Numbered from the stretch's first letter, positions 18,986-27,591 are shown. The stretch: 38,696 bases of DNA from Bacteroidales bacterium Bact_11 (GCA_001603505.1 LUZC01000060.1:1-38696), one strand, 5' to 3'. Numbers and translations are program-made. The notes: generated from the letters alone by a model not told the origin.

Positions 18986-19971
18986 TCTGGCTTTACTTGC
19001 TTTCCGCCGTGCCGCTGGCACTGTTCATCATTCTGCTCCTGGTGATGGATTCCTTCTCTTTGACAAAGTGGCCGATTTTGATCTGGAGCATTATGGCGGG
19101 CGTGGCGATGTGTGCACTTTCGTGGCTCATCTGCCGCATTCCTGCCATAGGGGAAAGCAAGCTGCTCGTATCAGTCGTAGAGGAACTGCTCAAAGGAGCA
19201 GTCCTCTACGTGCTGATTGCGAGGAAAAGGGTGGGGTTACTGGCCGACGCCACCATCTATGGTTCGGCTATCGGGGCCGGTTTCGGCCTGCTGGCCAACA
19301 TTCTTTATCTCAACGCCCATGCGGACGTGAATTTCTGGCACACGATCTTCCTGGGATGTGAGGCGGCCGTGATGCACATCGGCTGTACGTCCACCCTCGC
19401 CATGGCACTGATCATGGTGCATCAGGACAAGTTCGGCGAGAGCCTCCAACGCAAGGTCATTGGGACCTTTGTCGCATTCCTTGCCGCCATCCTCATCCAT
19501 TACGTCCACACGCTCTGGCCGTTCAACCCGCTGATCCTGACGGCCCTGCTGATCGTCTATTTCGTGTACAGCAAGCATTCGCTCTTCAAGAAGAACAGCA
19601 AGTTCGTGCATGAGTGGCTCGACGAGGGCATCAACAACGAGATCAATCTCCTGGGAGCCGTGAAGCGTGGGGAATTCCACACGACCAAGGCAGGGGAGTA
19701 CCTGCTGTCGCTGAAGGAGAATTTCGAACCGGAGACCTTCTTCGATATGTTCTGCTATATTCAGAACTACCTGGAACTTTCCATTTCCGCCAGAAGCAAT
19801 ATGATTCTGAAAGAGGCCGGCCTGGAGCCCATGCACGACCCGGCCAACCAAGAGCGGCTCGAAGAGCTTCGGGCCCTGCGCAAAAGCATCGGGCCCACGG
19901 CTGAAATCGCCCTGCGCCCCATCGTCGACCGCAACCAGGTAAACCGCTGGGCAATCACAAATCTGATTTAG
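18982..19971 (+). CDS. PrsW-like intramembrane metalloprotease (CPBP/PrsW superfamily)
   Basis: A 329-residue polytopic protein. Helices in the first 200 residues carry the superfamily motif EELLK (67-71), MHIGCTS with His132, and HYVHTLWP with His173 and His176, which would bind zinc in the membrane. PrsW relatives cleave anti-sigma factors or process membrane proteins. In the second motif, where PrsW usually has a glycine-phenylalanine segment ending in EN, this protein reads GFGLLAN (100-106), replacing the Glu with Ala; that may weaken activity or mark a subfamily. A soluble tail of roughly 120 residues, predicted helical, follows the last helix and is not something I recognise. It is coupled to upp by a 4-nt overlap. 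No sigma/anti-sigma pair is adjacent. Confidence 0.78.
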   Translation: MIWLYLLSAVPLALFIILLLVMDSFSLTKWPILIWSIMAGVAMCALSWLICRIPAIGESKLLVSVVEELLKGAVLYVLIARKRVGLLADATIYGSAIGAGFGLLANILYLNAHADVNFWHTIFLGCEAAVMHIGCTSTLAMALIMVHQDKFGESLQRKVIGTFVAFLAAILIHYVHTLWPFNPLILTALLIVYFVYSKHSLFKKNSKFVHEWLDEGINNEINLLGAVKRGEFHTTKAGEYLLSLKENFEPETFFDMFCYIQNYLELSISARSNMILKEAGLEPMHDPANQERLEELRALRKSIGPTAEIALRPIVDRNQVNRWAITNLI

Positions 19972-19980
19972 GGTATCATC

Positions 19981-20001
19981 ATTCCCAGCTTGACCGGGAA
20001 T
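19981..20001. terminator. possible bidirectional terminator hairpin
   Basis: ATTCCC (19981-19986) and GGGAAT (19996-20001) form a 6-bp stem with a 9-nt loop, filling the 31-nt gap between two convergent genes. There is no clear T-run on either side, so the call is tentative. Confidence 0.35.
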
Positions 20002-20002
20002 C

Positions 20003-20938
20003 TCATTCGATCGAGTTGATATCGATCAGGTTGTTCAGGATGGCATACGCCGTCAGGCCGGGGACTGTCTTGATGCCGATTTTACGCGTGATGTTCTTGC
20101 GGTGCGTTATCACCGTATTGATGGAGATATTGTGCCTGTCAGCGATTTCTTTGTTGAGCAGACCTTTTGCCACACTTACGAGGATTTCCTTTTCACGCTG
20201 GGAAAGTTCTTCCCGTTCCATACCGGCCTTTCCAGTCCCTTCCGTCACCGTGCTACGACGCGGTGACTCGAGCATCCGCACCATCGGCACCAGCACGTCG
20301 TCTTCGATACAGGTGTGACGGTCGATATCGGCCTGCAGCTGATAAATCGACATCAGTACACCGATGCGGAGGCGGCTGTCGCAAATGTCTGGCAGCGACT
20401 TCATAATCAGGTTCTTCAAGTCGGACAATGTCTCGTGGATCAGCGCATGGTTGTCTTCGAAGCGATCGATATTGGCATCGATACTCCGGTAGCCCAGCAG
20501 CAGTTTCTCGACGTAGGGGATGACGGAGCGTTCCTCGAAGGCAAAATGCCTTTCAAGTTCCCGACGGAAATCGGAGAAGAAGTGGCGGATGACCTTCTTC
20601 TGCGTTTCGGTACAAGGAACGATCAGCGTTTCAAGGGATGCATCGAGTTCAACCAGCGCTTCATTGACATAGTGGTCGTGGGAACGGTGCAGATAGCGAA
20701 GGATATCCTGTAGGCGGCAAAGACGCAGCATCGCCACGGTCGGGCGGAACTCGGGATTGGAATACACCTCACACAGCAACAGGAACGTATCACTGTCGAT
20801 ACCATAGCCGGCACAGGCCGATTCCACGGTCCGTTCGCCGAAACTCCGGTCGATGCCCATCCGGGCACAGAGCGTGAGCAGGTGGAAATCCCTTTCTACC
20901 AGGTCGGCCATCTTCATCGTCTTGCTGTATCGCATCAT
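20003..20938 (-). CDS. hemerythrin-like di-iron (RIC/YtfE-like) domain fused to a LuxR-type DNA-binding domain
   Basis: A 311-residue predicted one-component regulator. Residues about 80-225 form a hemerythrin-like four-helix bundle with candidate iron ligands His87 or His89 (SHDHY), His131 and Glu135 (HFAFE), His164, and His208 and Glu212 (HTCIE). The spacing from 131 onward matches that of the E. coli iron-centre repair protein YtfE. Residues about 15-60 resemble the ScdA_N domain, but the paired cysteines usual after GID are replaced by Arg-Ser (GIDRSFGE). Residues 244-305 are a LuxR/FixJ helix-turn-helix (LSQREKEILVSVAKG, then NKEIADRHNISINTVITHRKN). It should sense NO, oxygen or oxidative stress and bind DNA; this is inference. 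Its ATG overlaps the stop of the GNAT-like gene by four bases. The target is unknown; the divergent ligase promoter is a candidate. Confidence 0.82.
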   Translation of the reverse strand: MMRYSKTMKMADLVERDFHLLTLCARMGIDRSFGERTVESACAGYGIDSDTFLLLCEVYSNPEFRPTVAMLRLCRLQDILRYLHRSHDHYVNEALVELDASLETLIVPCTETQKKVIRHFFSDFRRELERHFAFEERSVIPYVEKLLLGYRSIDANIDRFEDNHALIHETLSDLKNLIMKSLPDICDSRLRIGVLMSIYQLQADIDRHTCIEDDVLVPMVRMLESPRRSTVTEGTGKAGMEREELSQREKEILVSVAKGLLNKEIADRHNISINTVITHRKNITRKIGIKTVPGLTAYAILNNLIDINSIE

Positions 20939-22056
20939 AGTTCCTTGACGTAGCTGCGGCGGCGTTGGAATTCGTGGGTTACGAAAATGTCGTTGAAAAC
21001 ATTCTGCACCTTGTGGTTGTTCTCAAGCTGCGGATTGGCCATCATGCGGGTAACGCCGTACTTGTGGCAGCTGTCGAGCAGATATTTGAAGATCAGAACG
21101 CTGGCGCCTTTTCCCTGGTATTCGGGAAGGACGCCGATCATCAGCGCATCGATGGTATCGGTCTTGCGGAGCGCCTTGAGAATATGGATGAATCCGAAGG
21201 GGAACAGGCGGCCTCTGGCTTTCTGAAAGGCCCGGGAAAGGGTAGGGACGCAGAAAGCGAAGCCGGCCACATGGTCGTCGGCATCGACGATCACCGCCAC
21301 GAAATCCTTGTTCAAGATGGGAATATAGACCTTCAGATAGGATTCAATCTGCTTGTCGGAAAGGGGAGAATACTCGTAGAGCTCCGCGAACGACGTATTG
21401 ATGAGATGAAACAGGTCGACGCCATATTTCCTGCCCATTTCCTTCATCGACATGTCGGTCACGGCACGCAGACCGAAGCGTTCCTCGACGAGGGAGGCGA
21501 ATTGCAGCTGCGGTACGTCGCCTGCCGGAATGTCCACGATCTTTTGCGTCCAGTCGGCGTCTTTCACGAAACCCAGTTCCTCGAGCCGCTGCCCGTAGTA
21601 CGGATAATTGTAGATGACCGTGAAAGGGGAGAGATACTCGAATCCTTCCACCAGCAGGCCTTCCTTGTCCATGTCGGAAAAGCCCAGCGGCCCTTTCACC
21701 TTCACGCAACCCCGCTTTGTTCCCCAGGCAATCACAGCGTCGATCAGTGCCCGTACCACCTCTGCGTCATCGATGAAATCAATCCAGCCGAAGCGGACCA
21801 CCTCTTCGTTCCAGCGCCGATTGGCATTGTGGTTGATAATGGCTGCCACGCGCCCCACAATCTTGCCGTCGCGGTAGGCCAGATAGAGGGCCTTTTCGCA
21901 GAAATCCATGGCGGGATTCTTGTCACCGAGCGTGTCGAATTCGTCAGAATGGAGGGCCGGGACCCAGTTCGGACAGTCTTTGTAAAGCGTTTCGGGAAAG
22001 GTAATGAATTGGCGGAGCTCCCTCCGCGTCAGCACTTCTTTGATCGAAAGGGTCAT
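20935..22056 (-). CDS. GNAT-fold protein of unknown substrate
   Basis: A 373-residue protein conserved in style among Bacteroidota. The C-terminal part holds a GNAT acyl-CoA-binding motif, MIGVLPEYQGKGASVLIF at about 306-323, with the V-x-P-x-x-Q-x-x-G-x signature. The N-terminal part (LYLAYRDGKIVGRVAAIINH at about 57-76, then VRFGWIDFIDD) looks like a second, degenerate GNAT half, so the protein is probably a tandem-GNAT fold. No signal peptide or membrane segment. Acyl transfer is likely; donor and acceptor are not. It is the first gene of a unit with the di-iron-LuxR regulator and is transcribed away from an acyl ligase and ACP, so an acyl-ACP or acyl-CoA donor is an attractive but unproven idea. 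The predicted leader is about 16 nt. Confidence 0.75.
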   Translation of the reverse strand: MTLSIKEVLTRRELRQFITFPETLYKDCPNWVPALHSDEFDTLGDKNPAMDFCEKALYLAYRDGKIVGRVAAIINHNANRRWNEEVVRFGWIDFIDDAEVVRALIDAVIAWGTKRGCVKVKGPLGFSDMDKEGLLVEGFEYLSPFTVIYNYPYYGQRLEELGFVKDADWTQKIVDIPAGDVPQLQFASLVEERFGLRAVTDMSMKEMGRKYGVDLFHLINTSFAELYEYSPLSDKQIESYLKVYIPILNKDFVAVIVDADDHVAGFAFCVPTLSRAFQKARGRLFPFGFIHILKALRKTDTIDALMIGVLPEYQGKGASVLIFKYLLDSCHKYGVTRMMANPQLENNHKVQNVFNDIFVTHEFQRRRSYVKEL

Positions 22057-22078
22057 GTCGGTTTAGGCTTTCATTTTA

Positions 22079-22108
22079 CAAAAATACGAAAAAAAATGCG
22101 TATTTTTG
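22079..22108. promoter_or_regulatory. symmetrical bidirectional promoter (GNAT-like / AMP-forming ligase)
   Basis: CAAAAATACG (22079-22088) and CGTATTTTTG (22099-22108) are a perfect 10-bp inverted repeat with an A-rich 10-bp centre. Each arm contains TATTTTTG, a consensus -7 box, one facing each gene. At the usual -33 distance each promoter meets the opposing box rather than TTG. Confidence 0.7.
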
Positions 22109-22141
22109 CTCGATTTTTATACTATTAAACTAAACCATCCA

Positions 22142-23632
22142 ATGGATAATTATTTCTATGATATGCTGCCTGCCGACGAACTGGCACGACTGCATTACAT
22201 TCCCTCTGTTCCCGAATTCATGACCTGGTTGGAAACCACTTACGCCGACATGCCGGCCCTGTGTGACCACACCAACACATATTCCTACAAAGCGCTTTGC
22301 GACCGCGTGGCACACCGCCGTGCTTTTCTCGAAAGTACCGGCCTGCCGAAGGGCGCCAACATCGGTGTGCTCGACCGTAACAGCGCCGACGCCATCGAGC
22401 TTTTCCTGGCCATCACCTCGGCCGGTTATACAGCCCTGATGCTGCCCGCAGGCCTTCCTGCTCCGGCCATCGCCGGATGCTGCGTCCGTTTTGACCTGCA
22501 GGCACTTTTCGTGCGCGACGAGTTTAAACCGCTGGTGGAAGGCGTCCCCGCCAAAGTGTATCCTTGCTGCGCGACCAGCGATGCCGCATCTCCTGTCACC
22601 ACGGTCGACCCCGATGCACCGGCCGCCATTTTCTTCACGGGCGGCACCACAGGTGCGCCCAAAGGTGCGGTCCTGAGCCATCGTGCGCTGATGCGCGGCT
22701 GCTACAACGCCATCTTCAAGCCCGGCAATGTCATCGGCGTGCACCGTTACATCGCGCTGCTGCCGCTGAGCCATGTGTTCGGTCTGATCGCCGGCACCAT
22801 GGGCTGCTTCTACACGGGCAACCTTATCTACACCTGCGAAGACATGAAGGCCACGATTGGGAAGCTTCCGGTCATCAAGCCCACCATCCTGATTATCGTT
22901 CCGGGCATCTGCGACATCCTCGCCGGTCTCTGCAAGATGTACGGCCCGCAGTTCCTGGGCGGCCAGCTCCGCATGATCATCTCCGGCGCAGCCAACGTGC
23001 CGCCGCGCCTGGTAGACATCTTCACCAAACTGGGCGTGGAGTTCTGCTTCGGCTACGGCTTGACCGAGACAGCCAACCTGACCTCAGCCAATGCGAATGC
23101 CCTCGAGAAACCGACTTCCATCGGCAAGATCTATCCGGGCCAGGAGGCCAAGATCGTGAACGGCGAGCTGCTCATCAAGGGCGACAACGTCTTCTCCGGC
23201 TACTACAAAGACCCCGTCAAGACCGCCGAGGCCTTTACGGAAGACGGATGGTTCCGGACGGGCGACCTGGTGCGCTTCGACAAGGATGGCTTCCTCTACA
23301 TCACCGGCCGCATCAAGAACCTGATCATCCTGTCGAACGGCGAAAACGTGAGTCCGGAGAGCCTGGAAGAGCCGTTCTACGCCGATCCCTGCGTCCGTGA
23401 CGCCATGGTCAAGGAAGACGACCTGAACGGTTCGCATGTCATTGCCGTGGAGATCCTGCCGCAGATGCCGGCCTTCGAAGGCAAGTCCTGGGAAGAAGTC
23501 GAGGCCTATATGAATGCCCTCGTCGCCAAGATCAACGCCAGTCTGCCCTCCACGCATCGCATCGCGAAAGTGACGGTCCGCAAAGAGGATTTCAAACGCA
23601 CCGGCAGCATGAAAGTCGCACGCAATCAGTAG
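22142..23632 (+). CDS. AMP-forming acyl ligase (acyl-CoA/acyl-ACP synthetase family)
   Basis: A 496-residue ANL-superfamily enzyme that adenylates a carboxylic acid and passes it to a thiol. Motifs in order: the P-loop TGGTTGAPKGAVLSH (166-180), GYGLTET (304-310), FRTGDL (371-376), the hinge YITGRIKNLIILSNGENVSP (386-405), and the C-terminal catalytic lysine, probably Lys491 in RTGSMK. An acyl carrier protein gene follows after 4 nt, which makes an acyl-ACP synthetase the most likely form, loading a free fatty or aromatic acid directly onto ACP. The ATG at 22142 is preferred: an in-frame TTG at 22106 lies inside the -7 box. Divergent from the GNAT-like gene via a symmetrical promoter. Confidence 0.9.
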   Translation: MDNYFYDMLPADELARLHYIPSVPEFMTWLETTYADMPALCDHTNTYSYKALCDRVAHRRAFLESTGLPKGANIGVLDRNSADAIELFLAITSAGYTALMLPAGLPAPAIAGCCVRFDLQALFVRDEFKPLVEGVPAKVYPCCATSDAASPVTTVDPDAPAAIFFTGGTTGAPKGAVLSHRALMRGCYNAIFKPGNVIGVHRYIALLPLSHVFGLIAGTMGCFYTGNLIYTCEDMKATIGKLPVIKPTILIIVPGICDILAGLCKMYGPQFLGGQLRMIISGAANVPPRLVDIFTKLGVEFCFGYGLTETANLTSANANALEKPTSIGKIYPGQEAKIVNGELLIKGDNVFSGYYKDPVKTAEAFTEDGWFRTGDLVRFDKDGFLYITGRIKNLIILSNGENVSPESLEEPFYADPCVRDAMVKEDDLNGSHVIAVEILPQMPAFEGKSWEEVEAYMNALVAKINASLPSTHRIAKVTVRKEDFKRTGSMKVARNQ

Positions 23633-23636
23633 CGTC

Positions 23637-23879
23637 ATGGCACGGGAAGAAGTCTTCGATGGTCTCAAGGAGATCATGGCGAGCGTCAAGCCTTCGCTCG
23701 ACCTCGGTACAGTGACGTTCGACAGCAAGCTGGTGAGTGAACTCGGCATCGATTCCCTGTCGATGCTGCTGCTTTCGCTCGCGGTCGAGCACAAGTTCAA
23801 CATGCGCTTCGAAAATACCGAAAAACCGTTCGATACGGTCGGCGAAGTGTGCGACTACGTGATTAACGCCCTGCAATAA
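23637..23879 (+). CDS. acyl carrier protein
   Basis: An 80-residue acyl carrier protein with the phosphopantetheine attachment motif GIDSLSM; Ser40 is the site of the prosthetic group. The helix II region after it is acidic at the start but ends in basic and hydrophobic residues (EHKFNMRFEN). It differs from the typical housekeeping AcpP, whose gene normally sits with fabF, so this is a dedicated carrier for the adjacent ligase. It begins 4 nt after the ligase stop. Its last three codons, CTG CAA TAA, are mirrored by the same three codons at the end of the convergent aminopeptidase gene, producing an 18-bp palindrome. Small size makes the family call depend on the motif and the context, both of which are good. 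Confidence 0.9.
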   Translation: MAREEVFDGLKEIMASVKPSLDLGTVTFDSKLVSELGIDSLSMLLLSLAVEHKFNMRFENTEKPFDTVGEVCDYVINALQ

Positions 23880-23888
23880 TTATTGCAG
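23871..23888. repeat. perfect 18-bp palindrome across two convergent stop codons
   Basis: CTGCAATAATTATTGCAG reads identically on both strands and spans the abutting ends of the ACP and M1 peptidase genes, each ending Leu-Gln-stop. RNA from either strand can form a 9-bp hairpin with no loop, so in practice a shorter stem. It may act as a weak two-way terminator or be a coincidence of the matched gene ends. Confidence 0.5.
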
Positions 23889-26207
23889 CAACCAGCCTGC
23901 GGCTTGCAGGACCTTGGTTTTCAGAAGTGGATGCATCTGCGGGTTGTCCGCAAGAAATGCTTCCACTTCTGCTTTTGCAGCCAGTGAAGTATGCGGGCCG
24001 AGGATGCGCTTGCACCAGGAAGCAGGGAAGAAGATGTCGCCGGTGCGTTGGATTTCCGGCAGGATCTCCAGGGCAGGGCGGATGTAGGCAACGGATTCAT
24101 CCCCGCGGAGCGGATGGCAGAGCAGGTCGAGCGCCGTGAGCACGCGGGATTCCGGGCGACGGTTTTCCGCCTGCAGCAGCGACTGGAAAAATGCCGCACG
24201 CTGATCGGCGTCAGGCGAAGCTGCCTGCACTACGAAATCGAACGTCGCCTGCCGATCGGGATGCTGGATCCGGCTTCGCTGCAGCTGACGGATGGATTCG
24301 GCCCGCTCCGGAAAGCGGAGCATCAGCTGATAACTGAGATTCGTGTAGTCGCTTTCCCCCAGGACCAGGCCGGGGAAGGGTTTCTGCTGCTCCCATACTG
24401 TGAAAAGGGCCTCTTCGGTAACGGGCCCCCGCATCAGATAGCTCAATGTACGGAAAGCCTGCAGACGGTCTTCATGGGGACGGGTCGTCTCGGAAGCAAG
24501 CTGGAACAGCGCTTGTTCCAGCTTCGGATTGTACCCGCCAGCATATCCCACGGCTTCCCTCGAATAGCCCATTAGAGATCCGAATATCAACGGATTGCTC
24601 TCGCTGAGCAGGGTTTCTGACGCCCATTCCACAAACCTGCGGGGGTCGATACGATAGCGCCAGACATTTTCGTAGAGATTCATCAGGGAGCGCAGGCGCG
24701 CCGTCTCTTCAAGGTCGGCATACTCGGTATATACGGCCTCTGCGCCCGCCTCGTCGAGCGGGAACCAGCCGTAGGCCATGACATCGGCCTCATAAGCGGC
24801 TTGGTCCAGGCAAGGCATACCGGCTTCCTTCACCCAAGTATGGCTCCACGCTTCGATGTCGAAATCCGTTTCACGCCCAAAGATCGCAATGAGGTTATCC
24901 CAAGTCGCGTTGCCGTAGGCATACCTCTGCAAATAGGTCTGTAAACCCCGACGGAATGCCTCAGCACCCATCTTTCGGGCCAGCATATCCATCACCACGG
25001 GTGCCTTGTCGTAGATGATGTTACAATAGATGAGACCGGCGTTGGATAGATTGTCGAGCGGGCGCCGGATTGCATTGGAACCGACTGTACGGTCTTCCGC
25101 ATAGGCGGGTGCGTAGTACGATTTCAAGTCATTCAGCCGATGGTTGACCGTGGGGAAAGCCGGACGCACCATTTGCGCGGCAAACCAGTTGGCAAACACC
25201 TCTTTGGTCCACACGTCGTCGAACCATCTCATCGTTACGAAATCGCCGAACCACATGTGCGCCGTTTCGTGTGAAATGAGCTGTGCCCGGTCGAGCAATT
25301 CGTCGGTCGTGGGCTCCGGTCCCAGGAAGATGCGCCTGTCGTTGTAAAGCGTGGCCCCGGTGTGTTCCATGCCGCCATACTGGAAATCGGGCAATACGAT
25401 GAAGTCGTATTTGGCAAAAGGATAGGGGATCCCTGTGTAGGCTTCCATGTAGTCGAGCGCATCGAAAACCAGGCGGAAGATGTCGGGTTTCTGGGCCAGG
25501 CGGGCCGGATCGGTCTCGCGGTAGTACATGGAAATAGTGCGCCCGTCGCGCGTGGCAAAATCCCGCTGGAAGCATCCCGCCACGAAAGAGAACAGATAGG
25601 TGCTGAGCGGTTCCGTTTCGGCAAATCGTACCGCCGTGCGTCCGTCCTTCAAGGCAACCTGCTCAGCGATATTCGTATTTGAGACGGCAGTCCATCCTTG
25701 CGGCACGGTAAGCGACAGGGTGTAGCGCGCCTTGAGGTCGGGCTGGTCGAAGCAGGGAAAGAGCGTTCGGGCGCGGTCGGGCACCAGCAGGGTATAGAGA
25801 AACGCATCGCGGCGGTTCAGTGACTGCTTGCCGGCATTGAAGCGGATACGAATCTCGTTGTCGCCTTTACGGATATATCTTTTCGGTATGACAATATGCT
25901 CATTTTTAAGGACAATGGGGATGCTATCTCCATTGACGGTCAAGGACAGGACCGAGGCGGCCTCCTCCCGGAAATCGAGGAAAACCGGACGGCGCTGACG
26001 GAGTTGCAGTGTAACGGTTTCAGAGGCGGGGATGTCCGCGGCCGCATCTTCTGGTAGGTCGAAATGGAGCTGATAGCGCACGTCACGGATCTGCACGGCA
26101 CGCTGGAGTGCCAACTCGTGCGACACTCCCGGCTTTGGTGTGAACGTACATCCAGCCAGAAGACACAGCAGGCCAAGCGTCAGGCCCAGATAAGCAGGCC
26201 GGAACAT
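23880..26207 (-). CDS. M1 family zinc aminopeptidase, lipoprotein
   Basis: A 775-residue aminopeptidase N-type protein. The start at 26207 gives a signal peptide with lipobox LLAGC (Cys20), so the enzyme is membrane-tethered. Catalytic landmarks are complete: the substrate-recognition GGMEH at 278-282, zinc site HETAH at 313-317 and the third ligand Glu336 in WTKE, with the correct 18-residue gap. An N-terminal beta domain (about 35-215) precedes and a helical C-terminal domain follows. It removes N-terminal residues from peptides outside the cytoplasm. Its start lies inside the end of the fatty-acid transporter gene (28-nt overlap), implying coupling. A long open frame extends farther upstream on this strand but only as an artefact of that overlap. 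Its stop abuts that of the ACP gene. Confidence 0.92.
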   Translation of the reverse strand: MFRPAYLGLTLGLLCLLAGCTFTPKPGVSHELALQRAVQIRDVRYQLHFDLPEDAAADIPASETVTLQLRQRRPVFLDFREEAASVLSLTVNGDSIPIVLKNEHIVIPKRYIRKGDNEIRIRFNAGKQSLNRRDAFLYTLLVPDRARTLFPCFDQPDLKARYTLSLTVPQGWTAVSNTNIAEQVALKDGRTAVRFAETEPLSTYLFSFVAGCFQRDFATRDGRTISMYYRETDPARLAQKPDIFRLVFDALDYMEAYTGIPYPFAKYDFIVLPDFQYGGMEHTGATLYNDRRIFLGPEPTTDELLDRAQLISHETAHMWFGDFVTMRWFDDVWTKEVFANWFAAQMVRPAFPTVNHRLNDLKSYYAPAYAEDRTVGSNAIRRPLDNLSNAGLIYCNIIYDKAPVVMDMLARKMGAEAFRRGLQTYLQRYAYGNATWDNLIAIFGRETDFDIEAWSHTWVKEAGMPCLDQAAYEADVMAYGWFPLDEAGAEAVYTEYADLEETARLRSLMNLYENVWRYRIDPRRFVEWASETLLSESNPLIFGSLMGYSREAVGYAGGYNPKLEQALFQLASETTRPHEDRLQAFRTLSYLMRGPVTEEALFTVWEQQKPFPGLVLGESDYTNLSYQLMLRFPERAESIRQLQRSRIQHPDRQATFDFVVQAASPDADQRAAFFQSLLQAENRRPESRVLTALDLLCHPLRGDESVAYIRPALEILPEIQRTGDIFFPASWCKRILGPHTSLAAKAEVEAFLADNPQMHPLLKTKVLQAAGWLLQ

Positions 26208-27529
26208 ATGATTACACCGGAAACAACCAGGTCGATCAGGCAGAAGCCCATGATGTCCTTCGCATTGAGCTTGGCAATGGCAAGGGCGGGGATAGCCCAG
26301 AACGGCTGGATGAGATTGGTCCACGCATCGCCCCAGGCAATCGCCATACCCGTGAGGCCCGGGTCCACGCCCAGATCGGCACCTGCCGAGAACATGATGG
26401 GCGCCTGGATAGCCCAGTGGCCGCCGCCGGAAGGCACAAACAGATTGAGGACAGCGGCGCACAGGAACGTGAACAACGGGTAGGAAACCGGCGTGGATAT
26501 ATTGATGAAGGCGTCGCTGATAACCGTACCCAGACAAATGCCCGAAGCGCCGACGCCCATGATGATTCCCATGATACCCGCATAGAACGGGAACTGAAGC
26601 AGGATGCCGGCAGCCCCTGATGCCGCTTTGGTAAAGGCCCCTACGTAGGCAAGGGGGGTCTTGTGGAGGAGGAGCCCCAGGAAAAGGAAGATGAGGATCA
26701 CCGTATTGAGGTCGAGCGAACCTCCCCGGAAAAACAACTTGATGATCACATAGGAAAGGCCGAGCAGCGATATGATCCACGTGAGGAGGCGGCTGTTCTC
26801 CATTCTCTCAGCAGGCGTGGCGGGCTTCACCGCCGGATCGGGCCGGGGTTCCGCCAGCAACTGCGGATCGACAGTAACCACTTGATCGCCTTTGGGATGC
26901 ATCAATGAATTGACCACGACCAATGCAGCAATCACCAGCACCACCATGACGAGATTGTGCGGATCGAGGATGGTCTGTGAAATGGGGACGGGATTGACCA
27001 ATGCGCCACGTGTAATCTCTCTGAGTCCAGTACCCGGGGTAGCCATGGTCAGAGGAATGGAACCGGAAATGCCGGCATGCCAGACCACGAAACCGCTGTA
27101 AGCGGAAGCGATCAGCAGGCGGTAATCCACACCCCGCAGCTTACGGGCGATCTCCTTGGCGAAGATCACGCCCACGATCAGGCCGAAACCCCAGTTGAGC
27201 CAGCACGCAACGGCGGAGATGCCCGTCACGAGGGCAATGGCACCTGCGGGCGTTTTCGGCAGGGAAGCCAGCGCACTGATCCCCTTCTTGACGACCGAGG
27301 CCGACGCCAGCGCCGAGCCGCACACCAATACAAGGGCCATCTGCATGGAGAAAGCCAATAGCGACCACACGCCGTTTCCCCAGTGCTCCACCACCTCGAC
27401 CGGCGTCTGCCGGCAAACCGGAATGGCGATGACAAAAGCAACGACAGTCAGTATGATGGCGAAGATAAACGGTTCAGGCAGATATCGCTGGACGACCTTT
27501 ACGCAAGCACGAATGATTTTCTGGAACAT
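26180..27529 (-). CDS. short-chain fatty acid transporter (AtoE family)
   Basis: A 449-residue inner-membrane protein with about a dozen hydrophobic segments. It carries family landmarks: LPEPFIFAIILT near the N-terminus, ACWLNWGFGLIVG, YSGFVVWHAGISGSIPL, and in the C-terminal half FVPSGGGHWAIQAPI and GDAWTNLIQPFWAIP. AtoE imports short-chain fatty acids such as butyrate or acetoacetate in E. coli; the substrate here is inferred. A hydrophilic loop near residues 220-245 separates the halves. The ATG at 27529 is chosen because the -7 box at 27555-27548 lies just upstream; a start at 27550 would fall inside that box. Coupled to the M1 peptidase by a 28-nt overlap. No atoDA-like CoA transferase is adjacent. 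Confidence 0.88.
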   Translation of the reverse strand: MFQKIIRACVKVVQRYLPEPFIFAIILTVVAFVIAIPVCRQTPVEVVEHWGNGVWSLLAFSMQMALVLVCGSALASASVVKKGISALASLPKTPAGAIALVTGISAVACWLNWGFGLIVGVIFAKEIARKLRGVDYRLLIASAYSGFVVWHAGISGSIPLTMATPGTGLREITRGALVNPVPISQTILDPHNLVMVVLVIAALVVVNSLMHPKGDQVVTVDPQLLAEPRPDPAVKPATPAERMENSRLLTWIISLLGLSYVIIKLFFRGGSLDLNTVILIFLFLGLLLHKTPLAYVGAFTKAASGAAGILLQFPFYAGIMGIIMGVGASGICLGTVISDAFINISTPVSYPLFTFLCAAVLNLFVPSGGGHWAIQAPIMFSAGADLGVDPGLTGMAIAWGDAWTNLIQPFWAIPALAIAKLNAKDIMGFCLIDLVVSGVIICSGLLIWA

Positions 27530-27547
27530 TGCTGCAAAATTGGTACA

Positions 27548-27574
27548 CAAAGTTACATTATTTTTCTATCTTTG
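27548..27574. promoter_or_regulatory. bidirectional promoter (fatty-acid transporter / porin-pot operon)
   Basis: CAAAGTTA (27548-27555), a -7 box TAACTTTG on the minus strand, faces away from TATCTTTG (27567-27574) on the plus strand. The arrangement spans 27 bp, like three other divergent junctions in the window, though here the two boxes differ at one variable position. Confidence 0.65.
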
Positions 27575-27591
27575 CGCCATTATTCCGGACC

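Noticed and set aside
22106-22141. TTG at 22106 as start of the AMP-forming ligase.
   Set aside because: It lies inside the -7 promoter box; the ATG at 22142 gives a normal length and a normal leader.
26208-26780. Longer M1 peptidase frame reaching 26780.
   Set aside because: The extra part lies over the fatty-acid transporter gene in another frame and would hide the lipoprotein signal at 26207.
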